From Rubrivivax sp. (GTDB lineage: Bacteria > Pseudomonadota > Gammaproteobacteria > Burkholderiales > Burkholderiaceae_C), in NCBI GenBank assembly GCA_004210455.1, contig SEFA01000010.1:18849-82848 (forward strand): DNA of 64,000 nucleotides, given 5' to 3'. The position numbers and the translations under genes were made by a program. The notes under the pieces were generated by a model. The model saw only the letters and a list, made by a program, of their open reading frames with translations, had not been told where the DNA came from and searched no databases. Positions 1 through 8,367 of the stretch are shown here, piece by piece. How positions within the stretch are numbered: the first letter of the stretch is position 1; each line of letters opens with the position of its first letter.

Positions 1-1
1 C

Positions 2-1570
2 GGCCTGGCCGTCCTGCTGCCGACGACCTTCATCCCGCCCGACGACGGCGTCCAGACGCAGGTCACGATCACGCTGCCGCCGGGCGCCAAGCTGCCGGCG
101 ACAGCGGCGATGGCGGAGCGCGCCCGCAAGCTGCTGGTCAAGCATCGCCACGTGCAGTCGGTGTTCACGGTGATCGGGGTCGCGGGCTCCGGCGGCAGCG
201 GGCCGGGCGACGACGACGGCGCAGCGGCCAACGTGCGCACGGCGGTGCTGACGCTGCAGCTGACGCCGCGCGGGGACCGCGAGGACGGCCTTGACCAGCA
301 GCAGATCGAGGCGCAACTGCGCGATCGCCTGGCGACGCTGCCGGGCGTGCGCGTGAAGGTCGGCCAGGGCGGCTCCGGCGCGAGTTACCAGCTGACGCTG
401 GCCGGCGACGATGCGGAGACGCTGGAGCGCCACGCCGCGCAGCTCGAGCGCGAACTGCGCACCCTGCCCGGCCTGGGCGCGGTGAGCTCGACCGCGAGCG
501 TGGCCCGGCCCGAACTGCGCGTGCGACCGGACTTCGCCCGCGCGGGCGACCTCGGGGTGACCTCGGCCGCCATCGCGGAGACGCTGCGGGTCGCGACGAT
601 GGGCGATTACGCGCAGTCGCTCGCCAAGCTCAACCTGAGCGAACGCCAGGTGCCGGTGATGGTGCGCCTGAGCGACGCCGCGCGCGAGGACCTGGCCACC
701 ATCCGACGCCTCCCGGTCCCCGGCGCGCGCGGCCCGGTGCCGCTGGAGCACGTCGCCGCGCTGGACTTCGGCAGCGGCCCGTCCGAGATCCGGCGTCAGG
801 ACCGTCAGCGCACGATCACCGTCGACGTCGAGGCCAACGGACGTCCGCTCGGCGACATCGAGCGCGAGGTGCTGGCGCTGCCGTCGCTGAAGCAGCTGCC
901 GCGCGGCGTCACGCTGGGCGCGCTCGGCGATGCCGAGGAGATGGGCGAGATGGCGTCGGGATTCGGCATGGCGATGCTGACGGGGGTGCTCTGCATCTAC
1001 ATGGTGCTGGCGCTGCTGCTCAACAACTTCGTGCAGCCGCTGACCATCCTGATCGCGCTGGTGCTGTCGGTGCCCGGGGCGATGCTGGCGCTGTTCCTGG
1101 CCGGCTCGACCTTGTCGATGCCGTCGATGATCGGACTGATCATGCTGATGGGCGTGGCGACGAAGAACTCGATCCTGCTGATCGACTACATCGTCATCGC
1201 GCGACGCGATCACGGGCTCGGCCGCCTGGAGGCGATCGTCGACGCCTGCCGCAAGCGCGCGCGTCCCATCGTCATGACGACGATCGCGATGGGTGCCGGC
1301 ATGCTGCCCGTGGCGCTGGGTTACGTCGGCGATCCCAGTTTCCGGTCGCCGATGGCCATCGTCGTCATCGGCGGGCTGATCACCTCCACCTTCCTGAGCC
1401 TGCTCGTCATCCCGGTGGTCTACAGCCTGGTCGACGACCTCCTCCTGCGCGTGAAACGGATCGGGCGCAGCAAGCGCGATCCCGCCGCCGATCCCGCCGC
1501 CGAACCCGTCGACTGGGCGCAACCCGCCACGTCCTCCACATCCGCCACGCCCGGCACACCCGCGCCATGA
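2..1570 (+). CDS. RND efflux transporter permease, C-terminal part (5' truncated by window edge)
   Basis: This is the inner-membrane permease of a tripartite RND (HAE-1/AcrB-like) pump, which exports drugs or other small molecules using the proton gradient. The frame is open to the first base of the window, so the N-terminal half is missing. The visible part starts with the porter-domain segment LPTTFIPPDDG, followed by about 270 residues of periplasmic porter domain. It ends with the C-terminal membrane bundle, including the strongly conserved stretch LIMLMGVATKNSILLIDY. The tail after the last membrane segment is rich in Ala, Pro and Thr. The stop overlaps the next gene by 4 bp, so the two are translationally coupled. 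The substrate cannot be deduced. Confidence 0.93.
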   Translation, partial: GLAVLLPTTFIPPDDGVQTQVTITLPPGAKLPATAAMAERARKLLVKHRHVQSVFTVIGVAGSGGSGPGDDDGAAANVRTAVLTLQLTPRGDREDGLDQQQIEAQLRDRLATLPGVRVKVGQGGSGASYQLTLAGDDAETLERHAAQLERELRTLPGLGAVSSTASVARPELRVRPDFARAGDLGVTSAAIAETLRVATMGDYAQSLAKLNLSERQVPVMVRLSDAAREDLATIRRLPVPGARGPVPLEHVAALDFGSGPSEIRRQDRQRTITVDVEANGRPLGDIEREVLALPSLKQLPRGVTLGALGDAEEMGEMASGFGMAMLTGVLCIYMVLALLLNNFVQPLTILIALVLSVPGAMLALFLAGSTLSMPSMIGLIMLMGVATKNSILLIDYIVIARRDHGLGRLEAIVDACRKRARPIVMTTIAMGAGMLPVALGYVGDPSFRSPMAIVVIGGLITSTFLSLLVIPVVYSLVDDLLLRVKRIGRSKRDPAADPAAEPVDWAQPATSSTSATPGTPAP

Positions 1571-2541
1571 GTCTCAGCAACCTCGGCCTGATGGCCCTGT
1601 CGGCCTACGCCGCCGTCTGCATCGCCTACGTCTACCGGTGGCGGGGCCAGCGCCGCTACGACAGCTTCACGCAGTACCTGCGCAAGAGCTGGCCGATCTT
1701 CGCGCCGCTGAACTGCCTGATGTACATGACGACGCGCGCCCCAGCGCGCAAGCCGGTGCTGGACGCCGGCTACCTCGACAACATCCGGCTGCTGCGCGAC
1801 AACTGGCGTGTGATGCGCGACGAGGCGCTGGCGCTGGAGGCGGCGGGCGCCTTCGAGGCGGCGAAGGCGGCGGGATCCGCCGGCTACTACGACGTCGGAT
1901 TCCGGACCTTCTACAAGCGGGGCTGGAGCAAGTTCTATCTGACCTGGTACGGCACGACGCATCGCTCCGCGCAGCGACTGTGCCCGCGCACGGTGGCGGT
2001 ACTGGCGCAGATCCCGCAGATCCGCGGGGCGATGTTCTCCATCCTGCCGGCGGGGTCGGAGCTGTCGGTGCATTCGGACCCGATGGCGTGTTCGTTCCGG
2101 TATCACCTGGGGCTGCGCACGCCGAACGATGCGGCCTGCCGCATCCGCGTGGACGACGTCGATTGCGTATGGCTGGACGGGCAGGACTTCATCTTCGACG
2201 AGACCTATCCGCACAGCGCGCACAACGCCACGGACCGGCCGCGACTGATCCTGATGTGCGACGTGGATCGACCGATGAATGCGCTGGGGCGGTTCATCCA
2301 CGCGGGCTATCGCGTGATCGCGCGGGGAACGCTCGTGGCCAACACGGCGGAGGACGAACGTGGCGTATTCAGCAAGCTGTTCGCGAGATTCGCGCCGCTG
2401 CGCGAGCGGTCGTTGCGCTTGAAGACGGAGCGCCGCGGCGTCTACAAGACCTTGAAGTTCCTCTTGAACTCAACACTGATGACCGGCTTGATGGCCATGA
2501 TCTTCGCGGTGCTGCATGTGTTGGAGGCGATCACGGTGTGA
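1567..2541 (+). CDS. lpxO: LpxO-like lipid A aspartyl/asparaginyl beta-hydroxylase
   Basis: Fe(II)/2-oxoglutarate dioxygenase of the aspartyl/asparaginyl beta-hydroxylase family. It is most like LpxO, which 2-hydroxylates an acyl chain of lipid A at the inner membrane. An N-terminal membrane helix (about residues 5-23) precedes the catalytic domain, and a second helix closes the protein, as in LpxO. Metal ligands are visible as H169-x-D171 and a distal His in YPHSAHN (H216), followed by the Arg-containing PRLILMCDVDRP that holds 2-oxoglutarate. The length (324 aa) suits the family. The start overlaps the RND stop (ATGA). Coupling to an efflux pump suggests an envelope-defence operon, which is inference. 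A peptide or protein substrate is the alternative. Confidence 0.85.
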   Translation: MSLSNLGLMALSAYAAVCIAYVYRWRGQRRYDSFTQYLRKSWPIFAPLNCLMYMTTRAPARKPVLDAGYLDNIRLLRDNWRVMRDEALALEAAGAFEAAKAAGSAGYYDVGFRTFYKRGWSKFYLTWYGTTHRSAQRLCPRTVAVLAQIPQIRGAMFSILPAGSELSVHSDPMACSFRYHLGLRTPNDAACRIRVDDVDCVWLDGQDFIFDETYPHSAHNATDRPRLILMCDVDRPMNALGRFIHAGYRVIARGTLVANTAEDERGVFSKLFARFAPLRERSLRLKTERRGVYKTLKFLLNSTLMTGLMAMIFAVLHVLEAITV

Positions 2542-2552
2542 GCGGATCGACA

Positions 2553-3356
2553 TCAAGGCTTGGTCGTCTCACGCTCTGCCGCGTCGGATTTCGGCGCATC
2601 GCCGTCCGTGCGCGGCGCTCCTGACCGATCCGCCTCCCGTTGCGCGCGTCGCTGCAGATAGGCGTCCCGCACGAACAGGTACTTGTCGAGCGCCACCTCG
2701 TCGATCATCTTCGTCACGTCTAGCAGGTTGGCGCGCTTGTCGACCATGCTGACGATGGTGAACGCGTTGCGCGCGCCGGCGTCTTCCAACTGCCCGGTCA
2801 GGCTGCCGTAGCTGTTGACGGGGATGGACGCGGTGCTCCGCAGATCCGATGGCCCGAACAGCGGCAGCACGACATACGCCCCGCCGCCGACGCCCCACAC
2901 CCCGAGCGTGTCGCTGAACCCGTCGCCATGACGAGGCAGGCCCCAACCGGTAGCGACATCCATGAATCCCAGCAGGCCGACGGTGGAGTTGGTGCCGAAG
3001 CGCGCGAAGTCGGACAAGCCGTCCTTGAAGCGCCCTTGCAGCAGCAGGTTGGCGCCGGACCAGGGGTCGCCCAGGTTGGAGAAGAAGTTGGTGACGCCGC
3101 TGCGCACGGGCGTGGGTACGCCGGTCTTGTAGGCGGTGGCCACCGGCTTGAGCACGACCTTGTCGATCCCCTCGTTGAGGGCGAAGGTCTTGCGGTTCAC
3201 GGACTCGATGGGATCGGGGTTCTGCGGCGTGGCGCAGCCCGACAGGAGCACGCCTGAAACGATGAGGAGCGCCGGCAGGCGGCGATGAGCGCTGATCGAA
3301 GCGACTCGAGCGACTCGAGCGACACGGGGGAAAAGAGGGACGGGGATGGACGACAT
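2553..3356 (-). CDS. mlaA: MlaA/VacJ outer-membrane lipoprotein of the Mla phospholipid transport system
   Basis: MlaA sits with porins in the outer membrane and removes mislocalised phospholipids, passing them to MlaC and the MlaFEDB importer. A lipobox (LLSGC) follows a hydrophobic signal. The mature part has the VacJ hallmarks: DPIESVNRKTFALNEGID near the N-terminus, then NFFSNLGDPWSGANLLLQG and a central Gly-rich GGGAYVVLPLFGPS. The ATG at 3356 is preferred because GGGAG lies about 7 nt upstream; an in-frame ATG at 3392 would add 12 residues without a better site. The signal region contains a 9-bp tandem repeat encoding VAR-VAR-VAS. No other mla genes are nearby. The acidic/basic C-terminal tail is probably disordered. 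Confidence 0.93.
   Translation of the reverse strand: MSSIPVPLFPRVARVARVASISAHRRLPALLIVSGVLLSGCATPQNPDPIESVNRKTFALNEGIDKVVLKPVATAYKTGVPTPVRSGVTNFFSNLGDPWSGANLLLQGRFKDGLSDFARFGTNSTVGLLGFMDVATGWGLPRHGDGFSDTLGVWGVGGGAYVVLPLFGPSDLRSTASIPVNSYGSLTGQLEDAGARNAFTIVSMVDKRANLLDVTKMIDEVALDKYLFVRDAYLQRRAQREADRSGAPRTDGDAPKSDAAERETTKP
3301..3327. repeat. 9-bp tandem repeat inside mlaA
   Basis: Two perfect copies of gcgactcga and a third diverged copy (gcgacacgg) lie in the mlaA signal-peptide region. Because the unit is three codons, copy-number change by slippage would stay in frame. Confidence 0.8.
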
Positions 3357-3433
3357 GAAATGCTCCCGCTCCGGAAATGGAGCCGCGAGCATGGTCGGCG
3401 GGGTGGTCTTTCTGGAGACTTACCCGAAGCGTC

Positions 3434-4444
3434 ATGGCGCGCCATCCGCGCCGCCTCGATCGAACTCCCGGCGGCACCGAGTCACAAACGGGCTCGCAGT
3501 TCCTACGAGCCCTCCTGATGCAGGCCAGAAGCGCGGGCCTTCCCCGCAGCCCGTCCGTTGCGTACGCCGACGAACCGCGAGAGCGGAGGCCCGAGACCGA
3601 GATTTCCGCGCGGTGGGAGAAGATCCTCAGCGCCCGCCCGCCCGACGGTTTCTCTTTCGTCACGCGACTCCAGGAATCCCTGGACCGGCGGCGAATGGGC
3701 GCGCTGTCAGGTGAACTCGACGAGGCACAGGCAAAAGCCATCGACAACTACGTGTCGGAGTCTTATGCCTACGTCAACGATTACCTGTCAGAGCGCGCCA
3801 GCACGCAGCCCATCTGCCGCTACGGCTCGTGCGGACCGGCGCCGATTCGCGACCTACCCCCAACGGCACGAGACGCGGACTACTACGAAGCGCGCGCCCG
3901 CACCCTCTGCGGCGCCCTGCAGCGACTGCCCGCGCCGGCGGGCGCGGTCCTCTACAAGGGATCCCTGAGAAGCGTCGAGTTGGCGGAGTCGCTTGAATGC
4001 GGCTCCGTCCGCATCGGGGACTGCCTGACCAATGTGTCATTCCTGTCGGCGTCGGAAAGCCCGTTCTGCGTCGGCACCTTTGCAAGAGGCCGGGACGGCC
4101 GGGTGCCGCCCAAGGGCGTCATTTTCGTGTTCACGCACCATCGTTCCTTCAAGGCCATCGCCCCCTATTCCAACAACCCTGTGGAATGCGAGGCGTTGTG
4201 TCCGCCAGGCGCATCGTTCGTGATCGTCGACGCCGTCCGTGTCGCCACGGCCACGAAGGGGCGGTTCTGGCTCGTCACGCTGGACGAGTCGGACGCCGGC
4301 GCAAGGCCGCTCAGGGATCTGTTCGGAAGGCACGTCCCGGATCCGCCGTGCGCCATGACCAGACTTCACAGCATCCCCGGCCGGAACATCGATCGGCGGC
4401 TGATCACCTTGCCTGCCACGACGAAAGTGCCGTCCCCGGTGTAG
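3434..4444 (+). CDS. Putative ADP-ribosyltransferase toxin/effector (R-S-ExE type, with Lys in the Arg position)
   Basis: The protein has the layout of the ART superfamily that transfers ADP-ribose from NAD+. A helical region with a YVSESYAYVNDYL-like segment leads into beta-1 (VLYKG, K175). The Ser motif is FLSAS (S205/S207). The catalytic motif is E251-C-E253 followed by a turn and strand (PPGASFVIVD), as in ExE enzymes. The usual beta-1 Arg is Lys here, so activity is uncertain. No secretion signal peptide is seen. The ATG at 3434 is chosen to leave room for a divergent promoter from mlaA; 3377 and 3518 are in-frame alternatives. The last 79 bp overlap the convergent flavin reductase. A type III effector role is inference from the T3SS in this window; no PIP box precedes it. 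Confidence 0.65.
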   Translation: MARHPRRLDRTPGGTESQTGSQFLRALLMQARSAGLPRSPSVAYADEPRERRPETEISARWEKILSARPPDGFSFVTRLQESLDRRRMGALSGELDEAQAKAIDNYVSESYAYVNDYLSERASTQPICRYGSCGPAPIRDLPPTARDADYYEARARTLCGALQRLPAPAGAVLYKGSLRSVELAESLECGSVRIGDCLTNVSFLSASESPFCVGTFARGRDGRVPPKGVIFVFTHHRSFKAIAPYSNNPVECEALCPPGASFVIVDAVRVATATKGRFWLVTLDESDAGARPLRDLFGRHVPDPPCAMTRLHSIPGRNIDRRLITLPATTKVPSPV

Positions 4445-4917
4445 TGCAGCGTCTCGGGATGCTTCGGCCGCGTCGCAACATGCGCCTTCACCACCTCGAA
4501 GACGAAGAAGTCATATCGCTTGATCATCGCGGTGTCGCGCAGGCGGCATTCGAAGCTCGCATGGCATTCGCCGATGAGCGGTGCCTTCACCTGATCGGCG
4601 GACTGCCGCGTCAGTCCGAACGCCTCGAACTTGTCGACCTCCTCGCCGCTGCAATTGCCGATGCCCACCACCGTGTCGATCAGCGCGGTCGTCGGCAGAT
4701 TGATCACACATTCGCGGCTGCGACGGATCATGTCGTGGCTGTGATTGGCCGACGAAATCACGCAGCCGATCAGCGACGGCGAAAACTCCATGACCAGATG
4801 CCAGCCCATCGTCATCACGTTGTCGCGGCCGCGCCAGTGCGAACTCACGAGGACGATCGGACCGGGTTCGAGATACCGGCGGACCTGCTCGACGGGGAAG
4901 TCGCGCTTCTTCATCAC
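4366..4917 (-). CDS. Flavin reductase-like domain protein (FMN-binding split barrel)
   Basis: A 183-aa stand-alone flavin reductase-like domain (DIM6/NTAB type). Members bind FMN and either reduce flavin for partner monooxygenases or act as NAD(P)H oxidoreductases. Visible family signs are the early PIVLVSS strand, the segment around VMTMGWHL, the stretch ECVINLPTTALID, and a late Cys-centred LIGECHASFECRL. The adjacent Met codons at 4917 and 4914 are both usable starts. The gene lies 7 bp downstream of a membrane protein on the same strand, so the two may be co-transcribed. Its 3' end overlaps the ART-like gene on the other strand. The partner enzyme is unknown. Confidence 0.88.
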   Translation of the reverse strand: MMKKRDFPVEQVRRYLEPGPIVLVSSHWRGRDNVMTMGWHLVMEFSPSLIGCVISSANHSHDMIRRSRECVINLPTTALIDTVVGIGNCSGEEVDKFEAFGLTRQSADQVKAPLIGECHASFECRLRDTAMIKRYDFFVFEVVKAHVATRPKHPETLHYTGDGTFVVAGKVISRRSMFRPGML

Positions 4918-4924
4918 GACGTCG

Positions 4925-5494
4925 TCAGTCCGCCGTCGCCGCGCGCGGCAGCCGCTCAGCCAGATGTTTCACCAACGCCTTGGCCTCTGCCTCATCCGTG
5001 CCTTGCAACAGTCGGATCGTCTTGGCCCCGTAGTTGAAGACCAGAGGTCCGAAGGCCTTTCCGACGAAAGGGGGCATGCCGGCACGGTTGAACGCAGCCC
5101 CTTCTGCCGTGATCGGCGCGACGCGCAGCGCGCGGATCTGATCGGCCGCATAGACGCGGGTGAGACCGATGCCGAAGAGCTCCGCGCGATACGTGAGCGA
5201 CGCGGCATTGGCCGTCAGCAGCTCGCGACCGCCGAACTGCCAGAGCAGGGACAGCACGGCGAACAAGCCGCCGCAGGTCCAGGCGGTCAGCCAGACGGCC
5301 AGGAAAACTGGCGTCTCGGCCAGCCCCGCTCCGAACACCTTGCCAGCCACATCGTGCCAACCGTAGGCCCAACCGCACAGCCAGACCGTCATGAACAGCA
5401 TGGCGAAGAAGCTTCGTTTCACGGGAATGAGGGCCTGCAGGCCGTCGGCCGTCACGGCGATCTGGAATCTTGGCGCTGAGGGTTGCACTTGCAT
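4925..5494 (-). CDS. Unknown membrane protein with two transmembrane helices and a PH-like soluble tail
   Basis: Not recognised with confidence. The 189-aa protein has a short cytoplasmic beginning, two hydrophobic helices (about residues 30-48 and 63-85, rich in Trp and Phe), then a soluble domain. The alternation of strands and a final helix (EAEAKALVKHLAERL) in that domain resembles the bacterial PH-like/YdbT fold of small membrane proteins. It is followed 7 bp later by the flavin reductase gene on the same strand. Codon use matches the neighbours, so it is probably a genuine resident gene. Confidence 0.72.
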   Translation of the reverse strand: MQVQPSAPRFQIAVTADGLQALIPVKRSFFAMLFMTVWLCGWAYGWHDVAGKVFGAGLAETPVFLAVWLTAWTCGGLFAVLSLLWQFGGRELLTANAASLTYRAELFGIGLTRVYAADQIRALRVAPITAEGAAFNRAGMPPFVGKAFGPLVFNYGAKTIRLLQGTDEAEAKALVKHLAERLPRAATAD

Positions 5495-5567
5495 GCGCGC
5501 AGTCTACGGACGGCGATCGGCAAGCGCTTCGGCATTAGCCCCGAGTGGGCGGAGAATCACCACACGA

Positions 5568-5870
5568 CTACAGCTGCCGCTCCGCGCTCAATCGCTCGAT
5601 GGCGCGGATCCCTGCTTCCATCTTCTCGCGCGCCGAAGAATTGGCCGAGTGCACGCGCATCCGCGGCGGAATGAACCCGTGGAGCGCCACGGCCTCCTCA
5701 ACCCACAGCACCACGTCGTAGCCCGTGCCGCGTTCGTCGTCACCCAGGTCGTGGTCCAGGCTGAGCTCCTCGACGCCGCCGGCCTTCAGTAGTTCGATGA
5801 CCTCGTACGGCCAGTAGGCGCGCGTCCAGCCGTCGGGGGCGGCGCGCTCGTCGTCCAGAAAGACTCGCAT
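5568..5870 (-). CDS. Cyclic-phosphate processing receiver-domain (cREC) protein
   Basis: A compact 100-aa protein with a receiver-like fold. The paired acidic residues at the start (MRVFLDDERAAP) and the central LSLDHDLGDDERGTGYDVV segment match the cREC family. Comparative genomics has proposed that such domains act on cyclic-phosphate nucleic acid ends. The C-terminal His/Ser (RVHSANSSAREKM) is the other conserved family position. It is a free-standing domain with no fused output module. It does not sit beside an RNA ligase or phosphodiesterase in this window, so a partner is not indicated. Confidence 0.8.
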   Translation of the reverse strand: MRVFLDDERAAPDGWTRAYWPYEVIELLKAGGVEELSLDHDLGDDERGTGYDVVLWVEEAVALHGFIPPRMRVHSANSSAREKMEAGIRAIERLSAERQL

Positions 5871-5894
5871 GGGTTGGTTGCCCTCTTCAGGGCG

Positions 5895-6371
5895 TCATTC
5901 GTTGCTCGCCCGATCCCGGGTTCGACGCGCCTTCTGCTCCATCCCCCGCAGGACCCGGGGCGATCGCGACGCAGCACTCAGCAGCTCCTCGGTCGACCAG
6001 TTCCGGGCCAGCCAGATCGTGAGCGCAGCATTCGCGAGGTGCCATCCGCCCATGCCTCTTTTCTGCTGATGATCGACAACGTAGTCACCAGCCACCCACA
6101 TGGCGACGCGCTCACCCGGTCGCGTGTCCGTGTGCTGCCAGAGATCCAGCACGAAACGATAGGGATTCGTCGACTCAACGATCGGGACGCCGTTCCCGCC
6201 CGCAAACTGCCACACGTGCGTCTGATCGTCGGTGCTCGCCATTACGGTCGGCCGCTCAGGGCGCCCTTCGATGAAGGACAGTCCCAGGGCGTACATCCAC
6301 AGCGGCGACAACACGACCAGCAGGACCGCCGTGCAGAGCAATGCCAGGAATATTCGAAGGACGATGCGCAT
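5895..6371 (-). CDS. Unknown membrane-anchored protein
   Basis: Not recognised. The 158-aa product begins with one strong membrane helix (residues 5-30), giving an N-in anchored protein with an outside domain. The rest contains GWHLANAALTIWLARNWS, which distantly recalls the helix-rich lysozyme-like fold of glycosyltransferase-51 proteins, but no catalytic Glu context is evident. The C-terminus is strongly basic. It precedes the cREC gene on the same strand, 24 bp upstream, so the two may form a unit. Confidence 0.62.
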   Translation of the reverse strand: MRIVLRIFLALLCTAVLLVVLSPLWMYALGLSFIEGRPERPTVMASTDDQTHVWQFAGGNGVPIVESTNPYRFVLDLWQHTDTRPGERVAMWVAGDYVVDHQQKRGMGGWHLANAALTIWLARNWSTEELLSAASRSPRVLRGMEQKARRTRDRASNE

Positions 6372-6478
6372 GGACTTGGAAGGACGATCGAATCGCGCCA
6401 GACGAAAATCCCAGAGATCATAGAGCGCGAATGATGCGATGCTCGGCTCTTCGCCCCCCCGGACTCTTCATTCGAAAG

Positions 6479-6901
6479 ATGACTGGAAAATTCGGACAGC
6501 GGCACGATCCCGATTGGTCGGCGCAAGAGCGCAAGCAACTCCTGGCGGCTGGACTGGCGCCGCTGCTCGCGTCGGCGGTATTGACAGGGGCGGCGCTTCC
6601 GCTGGTCGGCGGAGACGCGATGATCTTGCTCGCGCTCCTGGTCCCGGTGAGCTACGCCGTGCTCGTCCTCTGCCTGCTGCCGGCGATGTGGCTGCTACGC
6701 TGGATGAGGTTTCAATCGACCTGGTCGGTGGCTGTCACCTGCGGGCTCGCCACCTTGCTCCCGGGATTGGCGCTGTCCGGCTGGTTCCCCGCCGATGAGA
6801 GCAAGTACGCCGGTGCAACCGGCTACGTGTTTTTGCTGCTGGTCCTGCCCGCTGTGATCGCTGCAGCGATCGGTGCATGGATTCATCGGATCAAGCTGTG
6901 A
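6479..6901 (+). CDS. Unknown four-helix integral membrane protein
   Basis: Not recognised. From the ATG at 6479 the product is 140 aa, with a charged N-terminus (QRHDPDWSAQERKQLL) and four hydrophobic segments (about residues 22-42, 48-68, 76-95 and 110-130). An upstream in-frame ATG at 6341 would add a non-hydrophobic, Arg-rich leader overlapping the divergent gene's 5' end, so 6479 is favoured despite a weak ribosome site (gaaag). Its stop abuts the convergent zinc-ribbon gene. Confidence 0.62.
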   Translation: MTGKFGQRHDPDWSAQERKQLLAAGLAPLLASAVLTGAALPLVGGDAMILLALLVPVSYAVLVLCLLPAMWLLRWMRFQSTWSVAVTCGLATLLPGLALSGWFPADESKYAGATGYVFLLLVLPAVIAAAIGAWIHRIKL

Positions 6902-7240
6902 TCACCCCTGCCCGCGCGGCGTGCTGCACATCGCGCAGAAGCGCGCCTGCGGCGTTCGCAGCGGCCTGCCGCAATGGGTGCAAGGCGGTCCATAGAGGCT
7001 GATCCGATGATGGAACAGCGCGTTCGGATTCTCTTCCTTGAACCCGGTCAGGCGCTCGTAGCTCGCCAAGGCCTGCTGGCCGAAGCCCTTGTGCGTCGCC
7101 TCCGCCAGCGAGCAGCCGTGCGCGACCCGGTACGCCATGATCTGCGCGATGGCGTCTTCCAGATGCGGCCCGACTTCCGCCCACTCGTCTTCGGTGAGCA
7201 TCGGCAGGTCCATGCGGCATCGCCAGCAATACAGGGTCAT
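6902..7240 (-). CDS. Small protein with paired zinc-ribbon CxxC motifs
   Basis: Function unknown. The 112-aa product starts with a CWRC knuckle and ends with CTHC and CAMC knuckles, so it probably binds zinc. The part between is a helical region (EVGPHLEDAIAQIMAYR). Proteins of this plan occur in several betaproteobacteria and are usually cytoplasmic. The ATG at 7240 is used, but a GTG two codons upstream (7246) has AGAGGA 8 nt ahead and may be the true start. The longer frame reaching 7549 is Arg/Gly-rich and antisense to another gene, so it is not protein-like. Confidence 0.73.
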   Translation of the reverse strand: MTLYCWRCRMDLPMLTEDEWAEVGPHLEDAIAQIMAYRVAHGCSLAEATHKGFGQQALASYERLTGFKEENPNALFHHRISLYGPPCTHCGRPLRTPQARFCAMCSTPRGQG

Positions 7241-7299
7241 CGGCACAGCATCATTCCTCTTGTGGAAACTGCTAGACGTGTAGCCGCTGTGCCCCGCGC

Positions 7300-7701
7300 T
7301 CAGGTCGAGGGCGACACCGTCCCCACCGCCTTCAACGCCGCGATCACGCCCGCATGTGCGCTGACGAGTTCGGGCGACTGGTCGAAGCGCTCCGCGTAGC
7401 GGCGCATGAAAGGATCCGCGCTGTCGCGGTCCAGGCTGAGCAGCCCGCGCAGGCGCTGCGCCACCGGGAGCGGCGTCTCCTCCGCATCGGCGGCGCCATC
7501 GATCGCCTCGTCGAGCATCGTGATCAGCCGGCTCAACGGCTCCAGCCACTTCATCTCGTCGCCGAAAGCCATGACCTGGAGGAACTCGCCCGCGCTCTGC
7601 GGGCCGTGGGTCTTCTGATAGTCGCCGCGTTCGAGCTCCACCAGCGAACGGTGGAGGTCGAGCAGGCTTCGGCGGAGCTGGTGGCAGGCGTCGGTGGTCA
7701 T
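7300..7701 (-). CDS. Unknown small helical protein
   Basis: Not recognised. The 133-aa product is predicted to be entirely alpha-helical. An early leucine-rich segment (LRRSLLDLHRSLVELER) is followed by a GPQSAGEFLQVMAFGDEMKWLEPLSRLI block, whose charged and hydrophobic pattern suggests a conserved cytoplasmic four-helix protein. There is no signal peptide, metal site or catalytic motif. It lies upstream of the zinc-ribbon gene on the same strand, with a 59-bp gap. Confidence 0.7.
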   Translation of the reverse strand: MTTDACHQLRRSLLDLHRSLVELERGDYQKTHGPQSAGEFLQVMAFGDEMKWLEPLSRLITMLDEAIDGAADAEETPLPVAQRLRGLLSLDRDSADPFMRRYAERFDQSPELVSAHAGVIAALKAVGTVSPST

Positions 7702-7787
7702 GTCGTTGCAGGTTCGGGCTGAGAGAGCCCGAGCCTACCTGCGACAGCCGCCCTGCGCCTGCCCCATTGGGGGTGCGCCACCGGACA

Positions 7788-8174
7788 TCACCTGGGTTCG
7801 GACCGCCCCTGCTCGCCGAAACGGATCGAGATGATCCGACCCTCGCGCATCCGGATCACGGCCGGGAGGTAGCCGTCGCCGCGCTCGTAGAGCCATTCGT
7901 CCGTCATCACGCAGGCGACCTGGGGCACCTGCTGCACCGGCGCCTGGCCGGGGTAGTACTGGATAGTTGGCGCGTTCGTCAGCACCCGCGCGCAGTAGGA
8001 ATCGGTGATGGCGGGCTGCCCGCAGGCACGCAGCAGGAAGACCTTGGAGTCGCCCTCGCGCACGCCACCGTCGCCGCAGCGCAGCGATTGGGCCTGGGTC
8101 GCGCCGCCGGCCACCAGCAGCGTGCCCAGTGCCAGGCCTTGCAGGGCCAGGCCGCTTCGATCCACTCTTTTCAT
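7788..8174 (-). CDS. DUF2845 secreted protein
   Basis: A small periplasmic or secreted protein with a Sec signal peptide (cleavage probably after THATQA-like ATQAQ, residue about 29). The mature part opens with LRCGDGGVREGDSK and then RACGQP, the two-Cys pattern typical of DUF2845, which is distantly like BamE/SmpA beta modules. Four Cys residues in the mature part suggest disulfides. The strands around LYERGDGYLPAVIRMREGRI close the domain. The function of the family is not known. The gene is monocistronic by spacing. Confidence 0.83.
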   Translation of the reverse strand: MKRVDRSGLALQGLALGTLLVAGGATQAQSLRCGDGGVREGDSKVFLLRACGQPAITDSYCARVLTNAPTIQYYPGQAPVQQVPQVACVMTDEWLYERGDGYLPAVIRMREGRIISIRFGEQGRSEPR

Positions 8175-8367
8175 CTGCAGCTCCCCAGGAGATCCCGATC
8201 CCGGGACAGATCAACCTGCCGAGGACAACGGACGCGCGCCCTCCTCCGTTGACCGCACAGTCGAGGACAGCGCCCTGCAGATCTGCACTCGGGAGAACGC
8301 TTCGGAGGGGAAGGTGTCCACAGGAGGGACATGTCCGAAGTCGGACAGATTCATTGATGGCGGGAAG

